This document shows, one piece after another, positions 1 through 8,970 of a stretch of 42,683 nucleotides of DNA. Every line of letters starts with the position of its first letter. Position 1 is the stretch's first letter. The DNA comes from Archaeoglobaceae archaeon. GTDB lineage: Archaea; Halobacteriota; Archaeoglobi; Archaeoglobales; Archaeoglobaceae. The notes under the pieces are model-generated. The model was given only the letters and a program-made list of their open reading frames with translations, did no database searches and was not told the DNA's origin. A program made the translations under genes and the position numbers. The DNA lies in assembly GCA_015520485.1 (NCBI GenBank), contig WAPX01000046.1, forward strand, positions 1-42,683, read 5' to 3'.

Positions 1-182
1 GTTGTCGAACCGGATGACCAGTAAGTTGCTTTCCCCTCTTCTATAAGATCCATGACTATTTTCTGCACAACTTTTTTGTTCATTCTGAGAACTTTTGCAA
101 GGTCTTTTATCTTCCATGTTTTCTGGTCGAGTTTTTCAAGGACTTTCTGTTTGTCCTCTTCTGTATATGTAATTTCGGCCAT
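1..182 (-). CDS. dsrD: DsrD, dissimilatory sulfite reductase-associated winged-helix protein (partial)
   Basis: The first 60 codons are present; the 3' end lies beyond the window edge. The protein begins MAEITYTEEDKQKVLEKL and continues through an alpha-rich stretch to KATYWSSGSTT, which matches the small (about 75-80 residue) DsrD family with its winged-helix fold. DsrD stimulates sulfite reduction by DsrAB in vitro and is found in sulfate and sulfite reducers. It follows dsrB by about 40 bases on the same strand. The ATG is preceded by GGTGAG four bases away, so it is translated from its own site within the dsr transcript. Confidence 0.9.
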   Translation of the reverse strand, partial: MAEITYTEEDKQKVLEKLDQKTWKIKDLAKVLRMNKKVVQKIVMDLIEEGKATYWSSGST

Positions 183-224
183 TTAACTCACCACAGTAAT
201 TTCTGTAAGCCCTGTATATTATTT

Positions 225-1334
225 TTACCATCTGAACTGGGTACCGACTCTGTAGGAAGCGTACATGAACGGTGGTACTCTGAAATCGTCGATGAGGTGC
301 CATGAGAATTCAAGCCCGGCAAGCTCGAAGAACCTCTCCCAGCCAATCCTCTCTATGAACTCAATCATCCTTTCGTGTTTCTTGGCGTTGTTTGCCCATG
401 CCATGAATATCTTCTTGATATACTCAACGATACCGGGCCACCTTGGCGGCTCGTTTGGCACCCACGGTACAACGACCTTTGAAAGTTCTGGCGGGTGTCT
501 CGCATCTGAAACTTTACCTCCGCAGAGTATGGCAGCTCCATCGTTTTCAGGATCGAACAGTGGCATACCCGGACACATCGTGTAACAGTTTCCACAGTAC
601 ATGCACTTCTCGCCATCAACCTCAACAGTCTTCTTCTTCGCGTTAACCCTTATAGCAGCGTTCGGACATGAAGCAGCTGTCGTTGGCAGTTCACACATTC
701 TTCTGACGGCATCATCATCAACGAGCGGAGGCGTTCTGTGAATGCCAACTAAAGATATGTCAGATGCGTGGACAGCTCCACACATATTTGCACAACAGGC
801 AAGGCTGATTCTGCAGAGTCCCGGCAGTTTCATGTCAACGAAGTACTCGTAAAGTTCGTCCATTATTGCCTTGACTATACCGGAAGCGTCGATAGCCGGT
901 GTGTGGCAGTGAACCCAGCCCTGTGTGTGTATTATGTTCGTGAGTCCATACTTGCCGCGTGGAGTATCCCATGTACCACCACACGGGAAGCCCACTTTCT
1001 CCTCCACTTCTTTTATGAGGTCATCTATCTTGCTTTCATCGGTAAGAATGAACTCAACGTTGTGTCTGCTCGTCCACCTCAGGTATCCGTCACAGTACTT
1101 GTCGGCTATATCACACAGCTCTCTGACGGTGTAGATGCTTATCAGTCTCGGAGTACCAAATCTGACCGTGTAAACAACATCTCCACTTTCAGCCACTCTC
1201 TTTATTACACCCGGTCTTATCACTTCGTGGTATGCCCACTTTCCGTAGTTCTTTTTAATTACTTCTGGAAGGAACAGGTCGTATTTCGGTGGTCCAAAAT
1301 CGGTCTTCCACCAGGGTGGTTTTTCAGTTGCCAT
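225..1334 (-). CDS. dsrB: Dissimilatory sulfite reductase beta subunit
   Basis: This is the beta subunit of the cytoplasmic alpha2beta2 enzyme that reduces sulfite with siroheme-[4Fe-4S] centres. Counting from my start, the siroheme/cluster cysteines are in [12 protein letters not shown] (about residues 179-190, including C181 and C185). An inserted ferredoxin domain follows, with C223, C244, C247, C250 and C254 in CPNAAI...[13 protein letters not shown]. The length of 369 residues agrees with the archaeal family. The frame opens seven codons further upstream, but the ATG at 1334 lies one base after the dsrA stop and has GGAGGAG just upstream inside the Glu codons of dsrA, so translation is probably coupled. 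The order is dsrA-dsrB-dsrD. Confidence 0.97.
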   Translation of the reverse strand: MATEKPPWWKTDFGPPKYDLFLPEVIKKNYGKWAYHEVIRPGVIKRVAESGDVVYTVRFGTPRLISIYTVRELCDIADKYCDGYLRWTSRHNVEFILTDESKIDDLIKEVEEKVGFPCGGTWDTPRGKYGLTNIIHTQGWVHCHTPAIDASGIVKAIMDELYEYFVDMKLPGLCRISLACCANMCGAVHASDISLVGIHRTPPLVDDDAVRRMCELPTTAASCPNAAIRVNAKKKTVEVDGEKCMYCGNCYTMCPGMPLFDPENDGAAILCGGKVSDARHPPELSKVVVPWVPNEPPRWPGIVEYIKKIFMAWANNAKKHERMIEFIERIGWERFFELAGLEFSWHLIDDFRVPPFMYASYRVGTQFRW

Positions 1335-1335
1335 T

Positions 1336-2631
1336 TTACTCCTCCTCCTCTTCACGTTCTAAACTCTTAAACTTAATACCCCTCTTCTTAAGCTCCTCCA
1401 CAACCTTCGATGGTCTGAGTTCCTTCTCCTCGAAGTACATGAACGGGTTTGTTCTGGGGTGCTTGATCATTCTTACGTCGGGCTCCTGACCGATAACCCT
1501 TAGGAACTTACCCATTCCCATTCTCCAGAGGAACTCTCCGATTCTCTCTCTGAACTTACCCTCGTCGTCCCACCAGTCCCAGAGCGGTTCGACGATTTCC
1601 TTGACTCTGTCCTTCAGCTCGTCTGCGGGTATAAACGGTACGGCGACCCATCCAATTATGGCACCCTCCACACAGGGAGCCTTTGCACCGATACATATCG
1701 TCGCTCCTCTCTCTTTACCCGGTTTGAGGGCTTTTGGCATCTTGTTTATGCAGTGCATGCACCTAACACAGTTCGAGTTGTCAATCTTTATTTCCTTCTT
1801 TTCGGCGTCGTAGCTTATGGCACCAGTTGGACAGAGTTTTACAACTTCTTCTTCGATGTCCATCCACTCTGCGTACTCCTTAACTGCTTCCTGGTCGATC
1901 TGGATGTCGCCTTTCCATGTTCCAATTATAGCAAAGTCAGACCTCGCCTTGGCTGCAACGCAGTCGTTCGGGCATCCGGATATCTTGAACTTGAACTTGT
2001 AAGGCCACATTGGTCTGTGCAGCTCGTTCTGGTACTCCATTGTGAGGTCATAACATAGATCGAGCGTGTCAAAGCAGGCGAACTCACACAGAGCGGGGCC
2101 CATGCAGCAGCTTGGTGTTCTCAGGTCAGAACCCGAACCACCGATGTCGAATGGCGGGTCCATCTTCATCATGTCTTCGAACGCTGGCTGCAGGTACTCA
2201 CTCCTAGTTCCGAGGAGAATGATGTCTCCGGTTGAACCGTGCATGTTCAGAAGACCGCTGCCCCACTTCTCCCATACATCCATGAGCTGTCTGAGAGCTT
2301 TTGTCGAGTAGAACCACCCTGCTGGCATGTTAACTCGTATCGTGTGGAAGTGGTGCACTTCAGGCAGTTCATCACCAAGATCCGAGTACCTTCCTATAAC
2401 TCCACCACCGTAACCGACAACCGAAACTATACCACCGTGCTTCCAGTGCGTTTTCTTATCCTCGTAACTCCTTTCAAGCTGCTTTAAAACAGCCCTTGCG
2501 CAACCGGGCATTTTGATTTCTTTGCCCTCTTTAATCGCTTTCTCCTGTAGCTCTGCTGTTTTTCTAATTTCTTTCACAAAACTGGGCCAGGGCCCGTCTG
2601 GAATCTGGTCAAGCAAAGGTGTTTCTGACAA
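1336..2631 (-). CDS. dsrA: Dissimilatory sulfite reductase alpha subunit
   Basis: This is the alpha subunit of DsrAB, the terminal reductase of sulfite respiration. The siroheme-[4Fe-4S] ligands are visible as C176-x5-C182 (CCMGPALC) and C220-x3-C224 (SGCPNDC). A ferredoxin insert follows, with C267 and C288/C291/C294. The length is 431 residues, slightly longer than I expect for the archaeal family because of an acidic tail (EREEEEE). The start codon is TTG; it is convincing because a full GGAGGTGAG ribosome site sits at the right distance (about 2634-2643) and the family N-terminus ([18 protein letters not shown]) begins there. The acidic tail codons double as the ribosome site for dsrB. 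Confidence 0.97.
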   Translation of the reverse strand: MSETPLLDQIPDGPWPSFVKEIRKTAELQEKAIKEGKEIKMPGCARAVLKQLERSYEDKKTHWKHGGIVSVVGYGGGVIGRYSDLGDELPEVHHFHTIRVNMPAGWFYSTKALRQLMDVWEKWGSGLLNMHGSTGDIILLGTRSEYLQPAFEDMMKMDPPFDIGGSGSDLRTPSCCMGPALCEFACFDTLDLCYDLTMEYQNELHRPMWPYKFKFKISGCPNDCVAAKARSDFAIIGTWKGDIQIDQEAVKEYAEWMDIEEEVVKLCPTGAISYDAEKKEIKIDNSNCVRCMHCINKMPKALKPGKERGATICIGAKAPCVEGAIIGWVAVPFIPADELKDRVKEIVEPLWDWWDDEGKFRERIGEFLWRMGMGKFLRVIGQEPDVRMIKHPRTNPFMYFEEKELRPSKVVEELKKRGIKFKSLEREEEEE

Positions 2632-2664
2632 ATTCTCACCTCCGTTTAAAACACAGCATAGTTT

Positions 2665-2690
2665 TACAATATATAAGTCTTTCGAAGTTT
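2665..2690 (-). promoter_or_regulatory. Core promoter of the dsrABD operon
   Basis: On the minus strand TTATATAT (2669-2676) is preceded by the purine-rich CGAAAGA stretch expected of a TFB element. Transcription would start about 25 bases downstream, near 2645, giving a very short leader that contains only the GGAGGTGAG ribosome site. The 215-base gap to the divergent methyltransferase gene is AT-rich and holds no other gene. Confidence 0.65.
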
Positions 2691-2857
2691 ATTCGCCGTT
2701 ATCTGCCGATATCGCTAACTTAGGGCTATTGAAATTTGAAGAAAATTTATTAAATCGATGTTTCTAAAGTTCAGGAAATTATTGAAAATCACTGTAAAGC
2801 GATCATCAAAATAGCTAACCGGGGAAAATAAATACCCAGCAGAGTTTGAGGGATCAG

Positions 2858-3583
2858 ATGAAAAAACCTGGGAAAGTTTACATAGTTGGAGCCGGGCCAG
2901 GAGACCCGGAGTTACTGACGATAAAAGCGATGAGGCTGATGGAAGAGGCGGATGTCATACTTTACGACAAGCTTGTCGGTGAAAAGATAGTGGAGCTGAT
3001 AAAAAAACTTAGAAAAACTGCCATTTACGTCGGAAAAAACAGTGGAGAAAAGGGGATGAAGAGGCAGGAGGAAATAAACGAAATGATGAAAAGCTTTGCT
3101 CTTTCGGGAAAAACCGTAGTGAGACTTAAAGGAGGAGACCCCTTCGTTTTTGGAAGAGGTGGAATAGAGGCAGAATTTCTGACGAAAGAAGGTATTCCTT
3201 TTGAAGTCGTTCCGGGGGTGAGCAGCATAAACTCAGTTCCAGCCTCTGCAGGCATCCCTCTCACGCATCCGGGGTTTTCGTCATCAGTTCTTGTCGTTGC
3301 CGGGAGAGATGACGTTGAGGAGTGGAAAAACGCTCCGTTGAAGGGGACCATAGTAATACTTATGGGAAGGGACACGCTCGAGGAGATATGCGCAAACCTG
3401 ATAAAGGCTGGAAGAAATCCGGAAACGCCGGTTGCAGTCGTTGAAAACGGGACGACAGCAAACCAGAGGGTAGTTACCGGAAACTTAAAGAATATAGCGA
3501 AAAGGGCAAGAGACGTAACCGGTCCTGCGGTAATAGTAGTTGGAGATGTTGTGAAGGTGAGGAAAAACCTCGGTTTTGAGTGA
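2858..3583 (+). CDS. cobA: Uroporphyrinogen-III C-methyltransferase (SUMT)
   Basis: The enzyme transfers two methyls from S-adenosylmethionine to uroporphyrinogen III to give precorrin-2, the precursor of siroheme, cobamides and, in archaea, heme. Family marks are VYIVGAGPGDPELLT near the N-terminus, VVRLKGGDPFVFGRG in the middle, then EVVPGVSS, AGIPLTHP and a C-terminal PAVIVVGDVV. The length of about 241 residues is typical of a single-domain SUMT. The frame also offers a TTG at 2846, but GAGG eight bases upstream of the ATG at 2858 favours the ATG. It is divergent from dsrA, which needs siroheme, so the neighbourhood is functionally sensible. Confidence 0.93.
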   Translation: MKKPGKVYIVGAGPGDPELLTIKAMRLMEEADVILYDKLVGEKIVELIKKLRKTAIYVGKNSGEKGMKRQEEINEMMKSFALSGKTVVRLKGGDPFVFGRGGIEAEFLTKEGIPFEVVPGVSSINSVPASAGIPLTHPGFSSSVLVVAGRDDVEEWKNAPLKGTIVILMGRDTLEEICANLIKAGRNPETPVAVVENGTTANQRVVTGNLKNIAKRARDVTGPAVIVVGDVVKVRKNLGFE

Positions 3584-3626
3584 TTTACACCATTTAATGT
3601 ATGTAGATTACTGATAAATTATTTGC

Positions 3627-4145
3627 TTATAGAAATGCACTGACGTTAAATATTTCGACGACGTCGGCGAGCGGAAGGTCATCTTTCACCATCGTGTAAT
3701 TTCTGGCAAGATACCTGGCTCCTTTAAGCAGTTTATTCGGGTTATAATCGATAAGCATCGGGCTGTAACAGGAAAAAGTATCTGAAATCCTGTAAACGTC
3801 ATCTGTCGTAATACTGCATATCATTTTTCTTTTAACATCAAGTTTATGCTTTTTTATCAGTTTTCCCAGCGGTATTTCAGCTTCGCTCAGAGACTTTTTA
3901 AATTCCTCACTCACTCTGTCAAGTAGAATTGCCGAAAACGCAAGGCAAACAGGCTTTCCAGAGGTGAATAAAACCACCCTGTAATTTACCATTTCCGATC
4001 TGCTTGCACCAAGCTTTTCTGCAAATACAGTTGCTTTTCCTCTCCACTGCTTTAAAATCCGGAACTGTATTCTGCCAAATACAGCTTTTAAAAAGTCTGT
4101 CACGCTTCCGTCGTAGTTTGCCATAAATTCGATAAAGTTCTTCAA
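3627..4145 (-). CDS. Chorismate-lyase-like protein (UbiC/DUF98-like fold)
   Basis: This 172-residue protein has the pattern I associate with the archaeal DUF98/chorismate pyruvate-lyase-like family: an N-terminal DGSVTDFLKAVFG block, a central YRVVLFTSGKPVCLAFSAI strand pair, and IPLGKLIKKHKLDVKRKM, comparable to the PLG...R region of UbiC. Such enzymes convert chorismate to 4-hydroxybenzoate and pyruvate. Whether this one does is inference; in archaea 4-hydroxybenzoate would be wanted for the pterin cofactor. The start is TTG in a TTGA overlap with the upstream kinase gene; an internal ATG at 4124 is an alternative. The two genes look translationally coupled. Confidence 0.6.
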   Translation of the reverse strand: MKNFIEFMANYDGSVTDFLKAVFGRIQFRILKQWRGKATVFAEKLGASRSEMVNYRVVLFTSGKPVCLAFSAILLDRVSEEFKKSLSEAEIPLGKLIKKHKLDVKRKMICSITTDDVYRISDTFSCYSPMLIDYNPNKLLKGARYLARNYTMVKDDLPLADVVEIFNVSAFL

Positions 4146-5116
4146 ACTTCCTCGCTCCAGAGATCTATTTCTTTAACCGGTTTTCCATTTACGGTTTCCG
4201 GAGTTAACCAGTCTATGAACCTCTCGAAAGGAATTCCGTAAACTCTGAACGTAACGACTATCGGGGATAGAACTGCGTTTTCCTCGGTGAAATTTATCCT
4301 CGAAACAGTTGCCGCCTGCTTGTTTATAAATACAGTTGACTCATTACCCCTCCAGCCTCTCCTGAGTTCCGTTCTCGCCGTGTCGAGTATTCTCTGCCTT
4401 CTCAAAAGCTCTCTGAACTTCTCGAGTTTCTCCGTTTTACCGGTCAGAACGCCTCTATCTTCATCGTACTTAAGCTCGATATCTGGAAAAAGGTTTTCTA
4501 CAGCTTTTTTTACCTTCTCGACGTCTTCAGTCGGGTTTACCTTAACTTCCACTTCAGCTTCAACTCTCTTCGTAAACGTCTTGAGGATCTCCTTTATTTT
4601 CTCCCTGAAATCGTCAATATCCGTGGTGTTTTCCACCGTCAGGTTGGCTTTATTCATTGCCTCGAGCATGCCCCACGCAATCTCTCTTTCGTCCCTCCTC
4701 TTCAACTCTTCGACACTTTTAATGCTTTTGTCGTCCTCTCTCTGCCTTTTCTTTGCTCTTTCATACCTGATCTCCAGAGGACACTCTATGGATATGAGAA
4801 CGAAGTCATCTCCAAAAACCTTCTTGAACCTCTCAACCTCGGCAATACCCCTCACTCCGTCAACTACAACCACATCCGAGTTCGCTTCCCTTATCTTCGG
4901 TATACACCTCTTGGCTACAGCGTCCATTCCCTCCTTCTCCCTGAGTTCGCTGGCGACTTTTCCAGCGTTTTCATCTGTTAGCGGTAAGCCCTTCCTTTTC
5001 ACTTCCTCTCTTACAACATCACCCATAACCACAACTGGGATACCCATTTCTCTCGCCACAGACGAGGCTGTGCTTTTACCGCTGAGAGGCAATCCCACGA
5101 ATGCTATTATCTTCAT
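4142..5116 (-). CDS. UPF0200-type P-loop kinase fused to UPF0201 domain
   Basis: The N-terminal ~180 residues are an adenylate-kinase-like P-loop domain (IIAFVGLPLSGKSTASSVA, Walker A at about residues 8-16; VVVDGVRG as the Walker B/switch region). The C-terminal ~140 residues are the UPF0201 domain (EAEVEVKVNPTEDVEKVKKA at the junction, then the RQRILDTARTELRRG segment). The same fusion is known from Archaeoglobus. The substrate is not established; related proteins are annotated as dephospho-CoA or nucleotide kinases. The 3' end overlaps the start of the chorismate-lyase-like gene by four bases. The 195 bases upstream are AT-rich and hold the divergent promoters for this gene and NAC. Confidence 0.85.
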   Translation of the reverse strand: MKIIAFVGLPLSGKSTASSVAREMGIPVVVMGDVVREEVKRKGLPLTDENAGKVASELREKEGMDAVAKRCIPKIREANSDVVVVDGVRGIAEVERFKKVFGDDFVLISIECPLEIRYERAKKRQREDDKSIKSVEELKRRDEREIAWGMLEAMNKANLTVENTTDIDDFREKIKEILKTFTKRVEAEVEVKVNPTEDVEKVKKAVENLFPDIELKYDEDRGVLTGKTEKLEKFRELLRRQRILDTARTELRRGWRGNESTVFINKQAATVSRINFTEENAVLSPIVVTFRVYGIPFERFIDWLTPETVNGKPVKEIDLWSEEV

Positions 5117-5311
5117 AATCGGCGTTTTCTGGATTCCCGCATATTAACGTTATCTCCTCTTTTTTATTTTCAATCAAAATGCAGTACATTTAGTTGATTA
5201 ATTTCCATTTTTAATAATTTTAATTTTCTAACAAAAGCTATCTGCCGCAATCAACAAGTTTGATACAGAACAAACCAAAAACAAAAATAACAATACACGA
5301 AAATCAGGACT

Positions 5312-5641
5312 ATGTTTCCGACAAACCCCAACCAGCTCAAGAAAATGATGAAGCAGATGGGAATAGACATCGAAGAGGTTCCGGCAGTCGAGGTAATAAT
5401 AAGAACGAAAAGCGAGGACTTAATTTTCAGGAACCCAAGCGTAACGAAGATGTGCGCGAGAGGCGTTGAAACTTTTCAGATTACCGGAAGCTACGAGGTC
5501 GTGGAGAAGGTGGAGATAAAAGAGGAAGACGTTGAACTTGTAGCGGAACAGGCCGGTGTTAGCAGGGAAGAAGCAAGAAAAGCACTCGAAGAGGCAAAAG
5601 GAGATCTGGCTGAAGCACTGATGAAGCTCCAGAACCTCTAA
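5312..5641 (+). CDS. nac: Nascent polypeptide-associated complex protein (archaeal NAC)
   Basis: Archaeal NAC is a homodimeric ribosome-associated chaperone that contacts nascent chains. The 109-residue protein starts MFPTNPNQLKKMMKQMGI, carries the NAC barrel (EVPAVEVIIRTKSEDLIF...GVETFQITG) and ends with a UBA domain (VELVAEQAGVSREEARKAL...GDLAEALMKL). Both domains are complete. The gene is followed after 16 bases by the tRNA methyltransferase, so the two probably share a transcript. Confidence 0.95.
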   Translation: MFPTNPNQLKKMMKQMGIDIEEVPAVEVIIRTKSEDLIFRNPSVTKMCARGVETFQITGSYEVVEKVEIKEEDVELVAEQAGVSREEARKALEEAKGDLAEALMKLQNL

Positions 5642-5657
5642 CGTTCAGGGTAAAACC

Positions 5658-6404
5658 ATGCCACTGGAACCTCCAGTTGTTGTGGTCAGCGGAAAGGACA
5701 GTTTTCTCGTAACGAGTTTTAAAGGAAAGCTACACACCCACAGAGGCGTTATCGACCTCGAAGAACTTGCAGGAAAAAGTTATGGGGATGAAGTAAAAAC
5801 GCATACCGGACACGCTTTTAAAATCCTGCCGTTTGCCCCTTCTGATTTTTTCAGACATTTTAAGAGGTCGGCAACGCCAATAATGCCGAAGGATATTGGA
5901 GCGATAATAGTAACATGTGGTCTCAAGCCCGATTCTCTCGTTCTCGATGCGGGAACAGGCAGTGGGATGATAGCCGCGTACATCGCTTACTTCAACAGGT
6001 ACGGTGAGGTCGTAACGGTTGAAAAAAGGCGCGAGTTCGCAAAAATAGCGAGGGAGAACTTCAGACTTGCGAACCTCAAAAACGTTCACCAGATTGTTGG
6101 AGATGTAAATTACGTTGCGGACGGCTTTAAAAAAGAGTTTGACCTGATAGTTCTGGACATGAAAGACGATTACATGTTCATACCAAAGGCAAAAAAACTT
6201 CTTAACGCCGGAGGGTATCTGGCTGTTTACAATCCGTACATAGAGCCGTCAAGGAGGGCTTACGAAACGATGAAAAAAACGGGCTTTGTCGAGCTTGAAT
6301 GTTTTGAGCTGCTGAAGAACGACTACGAGTTCAGGAGGGTTGGAACCAGACCCGCAACGAAGGTTTGGCATACTGGGTTTATAGTTATCGGGAGAAAGTG
6401 CTGA
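5658..6404 (+). CDS. trmI: tRNA (adenine-N1)-methyltransferase, TrmI family
   Basis: The enzyme makes 1-methyladenosine in the T loop of tRNA (position 58, and also 57 in archaea) with S-adenosylmethionine. The N-terminal ~80 residues form the small beta domain, with KSYGDEVKTHTGHAFKIL. The Rossmann fold follows, with LVLDAGTGSGMIAAYIA as motif I (about residue 95), VVTVEKRREFAKIARENF as motif II, and FDLIVLDMKD as motif IV. The length of 248 residues is normal. It lies 16 bases after NAC, with a weak AGGGTAAAACC spacer before the ATG. Confidence 0.92.
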   Translation: MPLEPPVVVVSGKDSFLVTSFKGKLHTHRGVIDLEELAGKSYGDEVKTHTGHAFKILPFAPSDFFRHFKRSATPIMPKDIGAIIVTCGLKPDSLVLDAGTGSGMIAAYIAYFNRYGEVVTVEKRREFAKIARENFRLANLKNVHQIVGDVNYVADGFKKEFDLIVLDMKDDYMFIPKAKKLLNAGGYLAVYNPYIEPSRRAYETMKKTGFVELECFELLKNDYEFRRVGTRPATKVWHTGFIVIGRKC

Positions 6405-6486
6405 TTGCTGTTATCTTTTATCTTTTTGCTCTTCAGGCAAAATAAAAATTGAGAACTGTGCTGATAAAACTAACGATAAAAACCGA

Positions 6487-7308
6487 TTAAAGTTCAATTC
6501 CATAAACCTTTTCCACGTTGTCCTTGCATATTTTCATTACAAAATCCTCGTCAAATCCTTTTTTTAGCAGTTCTTTCATCTTTTTTGGAACTGTCTTTGG
6601 GCCCAGAACGGCTCCCGGTCTGTTCGGGTCGTCTATGTAGTCAGTCTCAACGGTGAATCTATCACCCGCTATTGACGCCTTCAGCACGTTATCGCCCATT
6701 GCTATTACCGAGGGAAATATGCCGACCTCTTCGAATACGTCTATTGCAGGAGGGGCAAAATGCTTCACGACCCTGTGTAGCTTTATGCCCGCTTTTTTCG
6801 CCATTTCTGCTATTTCCTCTATACCCTTTCTGCTGAAACTCTCAGTGTGAAGCTGGACTGCACAATCAACGTCTTTTGCTATTTCGAATGCGTGAAACAT
6901 CACCTCGTTGCTGAGCTCCCAGACTTCCCCGCTCACCGTGTAGTGGGGTCTGCCACTCTTTATTGCAACTGCTCTGCCCTCTTCGACGTATTTTCCCGCT
7001 ATTTCCAGTGCGTCCTTCATTATCTCCGCAGCAGCCTCGTATCCCAGCTTTTCTCCAATAATCGTTATTTCAGCCGGGTGAACCCCTAAAACTGCGTACG
7101 CTCTGACCACGGTATTCGCTTCTTCAACCAGCCTGATGTGGCTGTCGAACACGTGTTTGAAACTCTTTCCCTCTGCAGGAAAAATATCGTAGTACCTGGA
7201 AGGCAAGTTCACGAGAAGTACATGCGTCCCTCCAGCTCTTTTGAACTCCTTTAACGCTTCTAAGCGTTTATACCTGTACAGGTGCATGTGGTCGTCAGTT
7301 ATAAACAT
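6487..7308 (-). CDS. TatD-like metal-dependent hydrolase, archaeal subgroup
   Basis: A TIM-barrel amidohydrolase-type protein of 273 residues. Metal-ligand motifs can be followed in order: DDHMHLY near the N-terminus, LGVHPAE around residue 75, AVQLHTE around 152, VKHFAPP around 181 and TVETDYIDDP around 221. The family includes the DNase TatD, but this archaeal subgroup has no established substrate; the usual Glu of the TatD GE-GLD motif is replaced by IKSGRPHY. It stands alone, about 80 bases after the convergent trmI. Confidence 0.82.
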   Translation of the reverse strand: MFITDDHMHLYRYKRLEALKEFKRAGGTHVLLVNLPSRYYDIFPAEGKSFKHVFDSHIRLVEEANTVVRAYAVLGVHPAEITIIGEKLGYEAAAEIMKDALEIAGKYVEEGRAVAIKSGRPHYTVSGEVWELSNEVMFHAFEIAKDVDCAVQLHTESFSRKGIEEIAEMAKKAGIKLHRVVKHFAPPAIDVFEEVGIFPSVIAMGDNVLKASIAGDRFTVETDYIDDPNRPGAVLGPKTVPKKMKELLKKGFDEDFVMKICKDNVEKVYGIEL

Positions 7309-7363
7309 AGGATATGGTTAAACCCTGAGTTTTTCTGAGTTTTGCTCCTCACGTACAGTGCAG

Positions 7364-7864
7364 TCACAGCCCCTCGTTTTGATAAGCTCCTGCGTAACCC
7401 TCGCTTTCTCTATCGAGTCTCATGAATACGAGCTGCACTATTCTGGCGTTTCTCTTCAGCCATAACCCGCTGTAAACGACTATTCCAACTTCACTCCTCC
7501 CCCTGTATCCGGCGTCCCAGACTGCCGTGAGAACGTTTGCCCCGCACCTTATCAAAGAGCTTCTTGGCCTTCCAATTGCCATCATGTCTTTTGGCAGATC
7601 AACAACCTCGTTCAGCCTCGCCCTGTACACACCTTTATCCAGAAAAATCCAATCGTCCTCAAACTCCATTTCCTCTGCTTCAGGTAAAACTCTCTCCCGG
7701 TTGCTGAAGTCTATTTTTCCCGTGCCACGAATTCTGTAAATCGATCTGAGCGTGCAGTCAAACCCGTTGGGCTGAATCTGCGTATCAAGGTCGATGTAGC
7801 TTTTTATCAGTCCTCTCTCCTTCACGAGCTTTCTGATTTCCTCCCCGCTAAGAACACAGCCCAT
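7364..7864 (-). CDS. dut: dUTPase / dCTP deaminase family protein
   Basis: Members of this trimeric family remove dUTP (dUTPase), deaminate dCTP, or do both. The fold is recognisable from GLIKSYIDLDTQIQPNGFD at the N-terminus, MAIGRPRSSLIRCG (motif 2 with the conserved Arg and Ser), and TAVWDAGYRGRSEVGIVV (motif 3), which is closer to archaeal dUTPases than to bacterial deaminases. The ORF stays open for 25 codons upstream into the SWIM gene, with TTG at 7939 and ATG at 7924. I chose the ATG at 7864 because MGCVLSGEEIRKLV is where family similarity begins. No candidate start has a clear ribosome site, so the start is uncertain. Confidence 0.82.
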   Translation of the reverse strand: MGCVLSGEEIRKLVKERGLIKSYIDLDTQIQPNGFDCTLRSIYRIRGTGKIDFSNRERVLPEAEEMEFEDDWIFLDKGVYRARLNEVVDLPKDMMAIGRPRSSLIRCGANVLTAVWDAGYRGRSEVGIVVYSGLWLKRNARIVQLVFMRLDRESEGYAGAYQNEGL

Positions 7865-7898
7865 GGAAAAGCACAATTCTCTGTCGATAAAAACGTTT

Positions 7899-8261
7899 TC
7901 AGCTCCTTTTTCCGGACTTCTCATCTCTGAGAAAATCAACGTAGTAGCAGTCGTAGTACTCGTAGAGTTTCATTATTCTCGCAAGCTTTACTGCAATTAT
8001 GTGGGAGCAGGCTCTTTTCGCTCTTAAATTGAACTGAAAGTCCATACACGTACAGAAATTGCCGTCCACAACGTACTCGTTCGTTCCGATAACGACAAAG
8101 AAATCTCTATATTTTTTTACTCTTTTTTCCTTCAGGTAAAAAAACGCTTTTTCTCCTCTCTTTCCGTACTCGAAAATTAAAGCTCTGTAAAGCTCGTAAC
8201 CGAGGCCTTTTTTTGCAGCTTTAACAACCTCCGGGCTGAGAGAAAACGACATCTTCCTCAT
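7899..8261 (-). CDS. Small SWIM zinc-finger protein
   Basis: This 120-residue protein has one SWIM motif, CTCMDFQFNLRAKRACSHII (C-x-C ... C-x-H, about residues 70-90), embedded in a compact alpha/beta protein. SWIM fingers bind DNA or partner proteins; archaeal examples occur as small stand-alone proteins, some linked to recombination. The function here is not known. The C-terminal codons overlap the extended reading frame of the dUTPase-like gene downstream, so the two may be cotranscribed. Confidence 0.8.
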   Translation of the reverse strand: MRKMSFSLSPEVVKAAKKGLGYELYRALIFEYGKRGEKAFFYLKEKRVKKYRDFFVVIGTNEYVVDGNFCTCMDFQFNLRAKRACSHIIAVKLARIMKLYEYYDCYYVDFLRDEKSGKRS

Positions 8262-8311
8262 TTCTTAGTTACTCTGCAAATTCAGATTTAGTAAGCTCAT
8301 TTCTGTTAAGC

Positions 8312-8872
8312 TCATTCAACCTCCGACGAGTCGATCTCCATCAGCAGCATCACCGTGTTTATCGCATCGACTCCATCTATCCAGCTCAACACCACACCGT
8401 CTTCAGGAACCAGAAGCTCTTCTGGAAGTTTTTCCCCCCTAAAAACTCTGGCTCCAATTCTGACAATAAGGTCAAACGCTCCTTCCAGATCGCCTTTTTT
8501 CTCTTTTTTGACTGCCTCTTTAATCAGGTTGTCGAAACTCTTTTTACTGAGTTTACCTTCCAGACAGTATATCGCCGAGTTCACGATCGCCCTCAGCCCT
8601 TCTTTTATGTACTCAAAAAAATCGTTTTTCACCGGGTCTTTAAAGTCAACATTACCCGTTACGATCTCTTCTATTTCTTTAAGCTCTTTAATGGCATTTT
8701 TCTTCGTTAACTCCCTCCCCTTTACAGCCCTGATTACATTCAAACACGCAACAACCAGATCCTCCATCATACGGTCAAATACGACCAGTGACTCTGGATC
8801 GCTAAAATCAATATATGATTCCCTTATCTTATTTATCCAGTTGTTAAATCTATCCAAGCTGTAGTAGTTCAT
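8312..8872 (-). CDS. Uncharacterised archaeal alpha-helical protein (DUF2150-like)
   Basis: This 186-residue, Lys/Glu-rich, predominantly helical protein has no signal peptide or membrane segment. It opens MNYYSLDRFNNWINKIRESY and ends in a hydrophobic helix followed by EIDSSEVE. The pattern resembles the archaeal DUF2150 family as I remember it, which has no assigned function. It sits 50 bases upstream of the SWIM gene on the same strand, so SWIM, dUTPase-like and this gene could form one transcript. Confidence 0.65.
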   Translation of the reverse strand: MNYYSLDRFNNWINKIRESYIDFSDPESLVVFDRMMEDLVVACLNVIRAVKGRELTKKNAIKELKEIEEIVTGNVDFKDPVKNDFFEYIKEGLRAIVNSAIYCLEGKLSKKSFDNLIKEAVKKEKKGDLEGAFDLIVRIGARVFRGEKLPEELLVPEDGVVLSWIDGVDAINTVMLLMEIDSSEVE

Positions 8873-8970
8873 TGCCGAGCAGTAATTATAAAAGAATATA
8901 ACATTTTTGCCCGTTATTTATGCATGAGGTTTGCACTTAAACAGATTTAAAAAAGTTAAGCCAGCTAAAA

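Noticed and set aside
768-1370. Open frame of 200 codons antisense to dsrB
   Set aside because: dsrB on the other strand has all its cluster motifs; the antisense product has no family pattern or ribosome site.
4287-5147. Long open frame of 286 codons antisense to the UPF0200 kinase gene
   Set aside because: It is a shadow of the kinase gene: its Ser/Leu/Phe-rich composition is the mirror of Lys/Glu-rich codons, it has no recognisable domain, and the kinase on the other strand has clear motifs.
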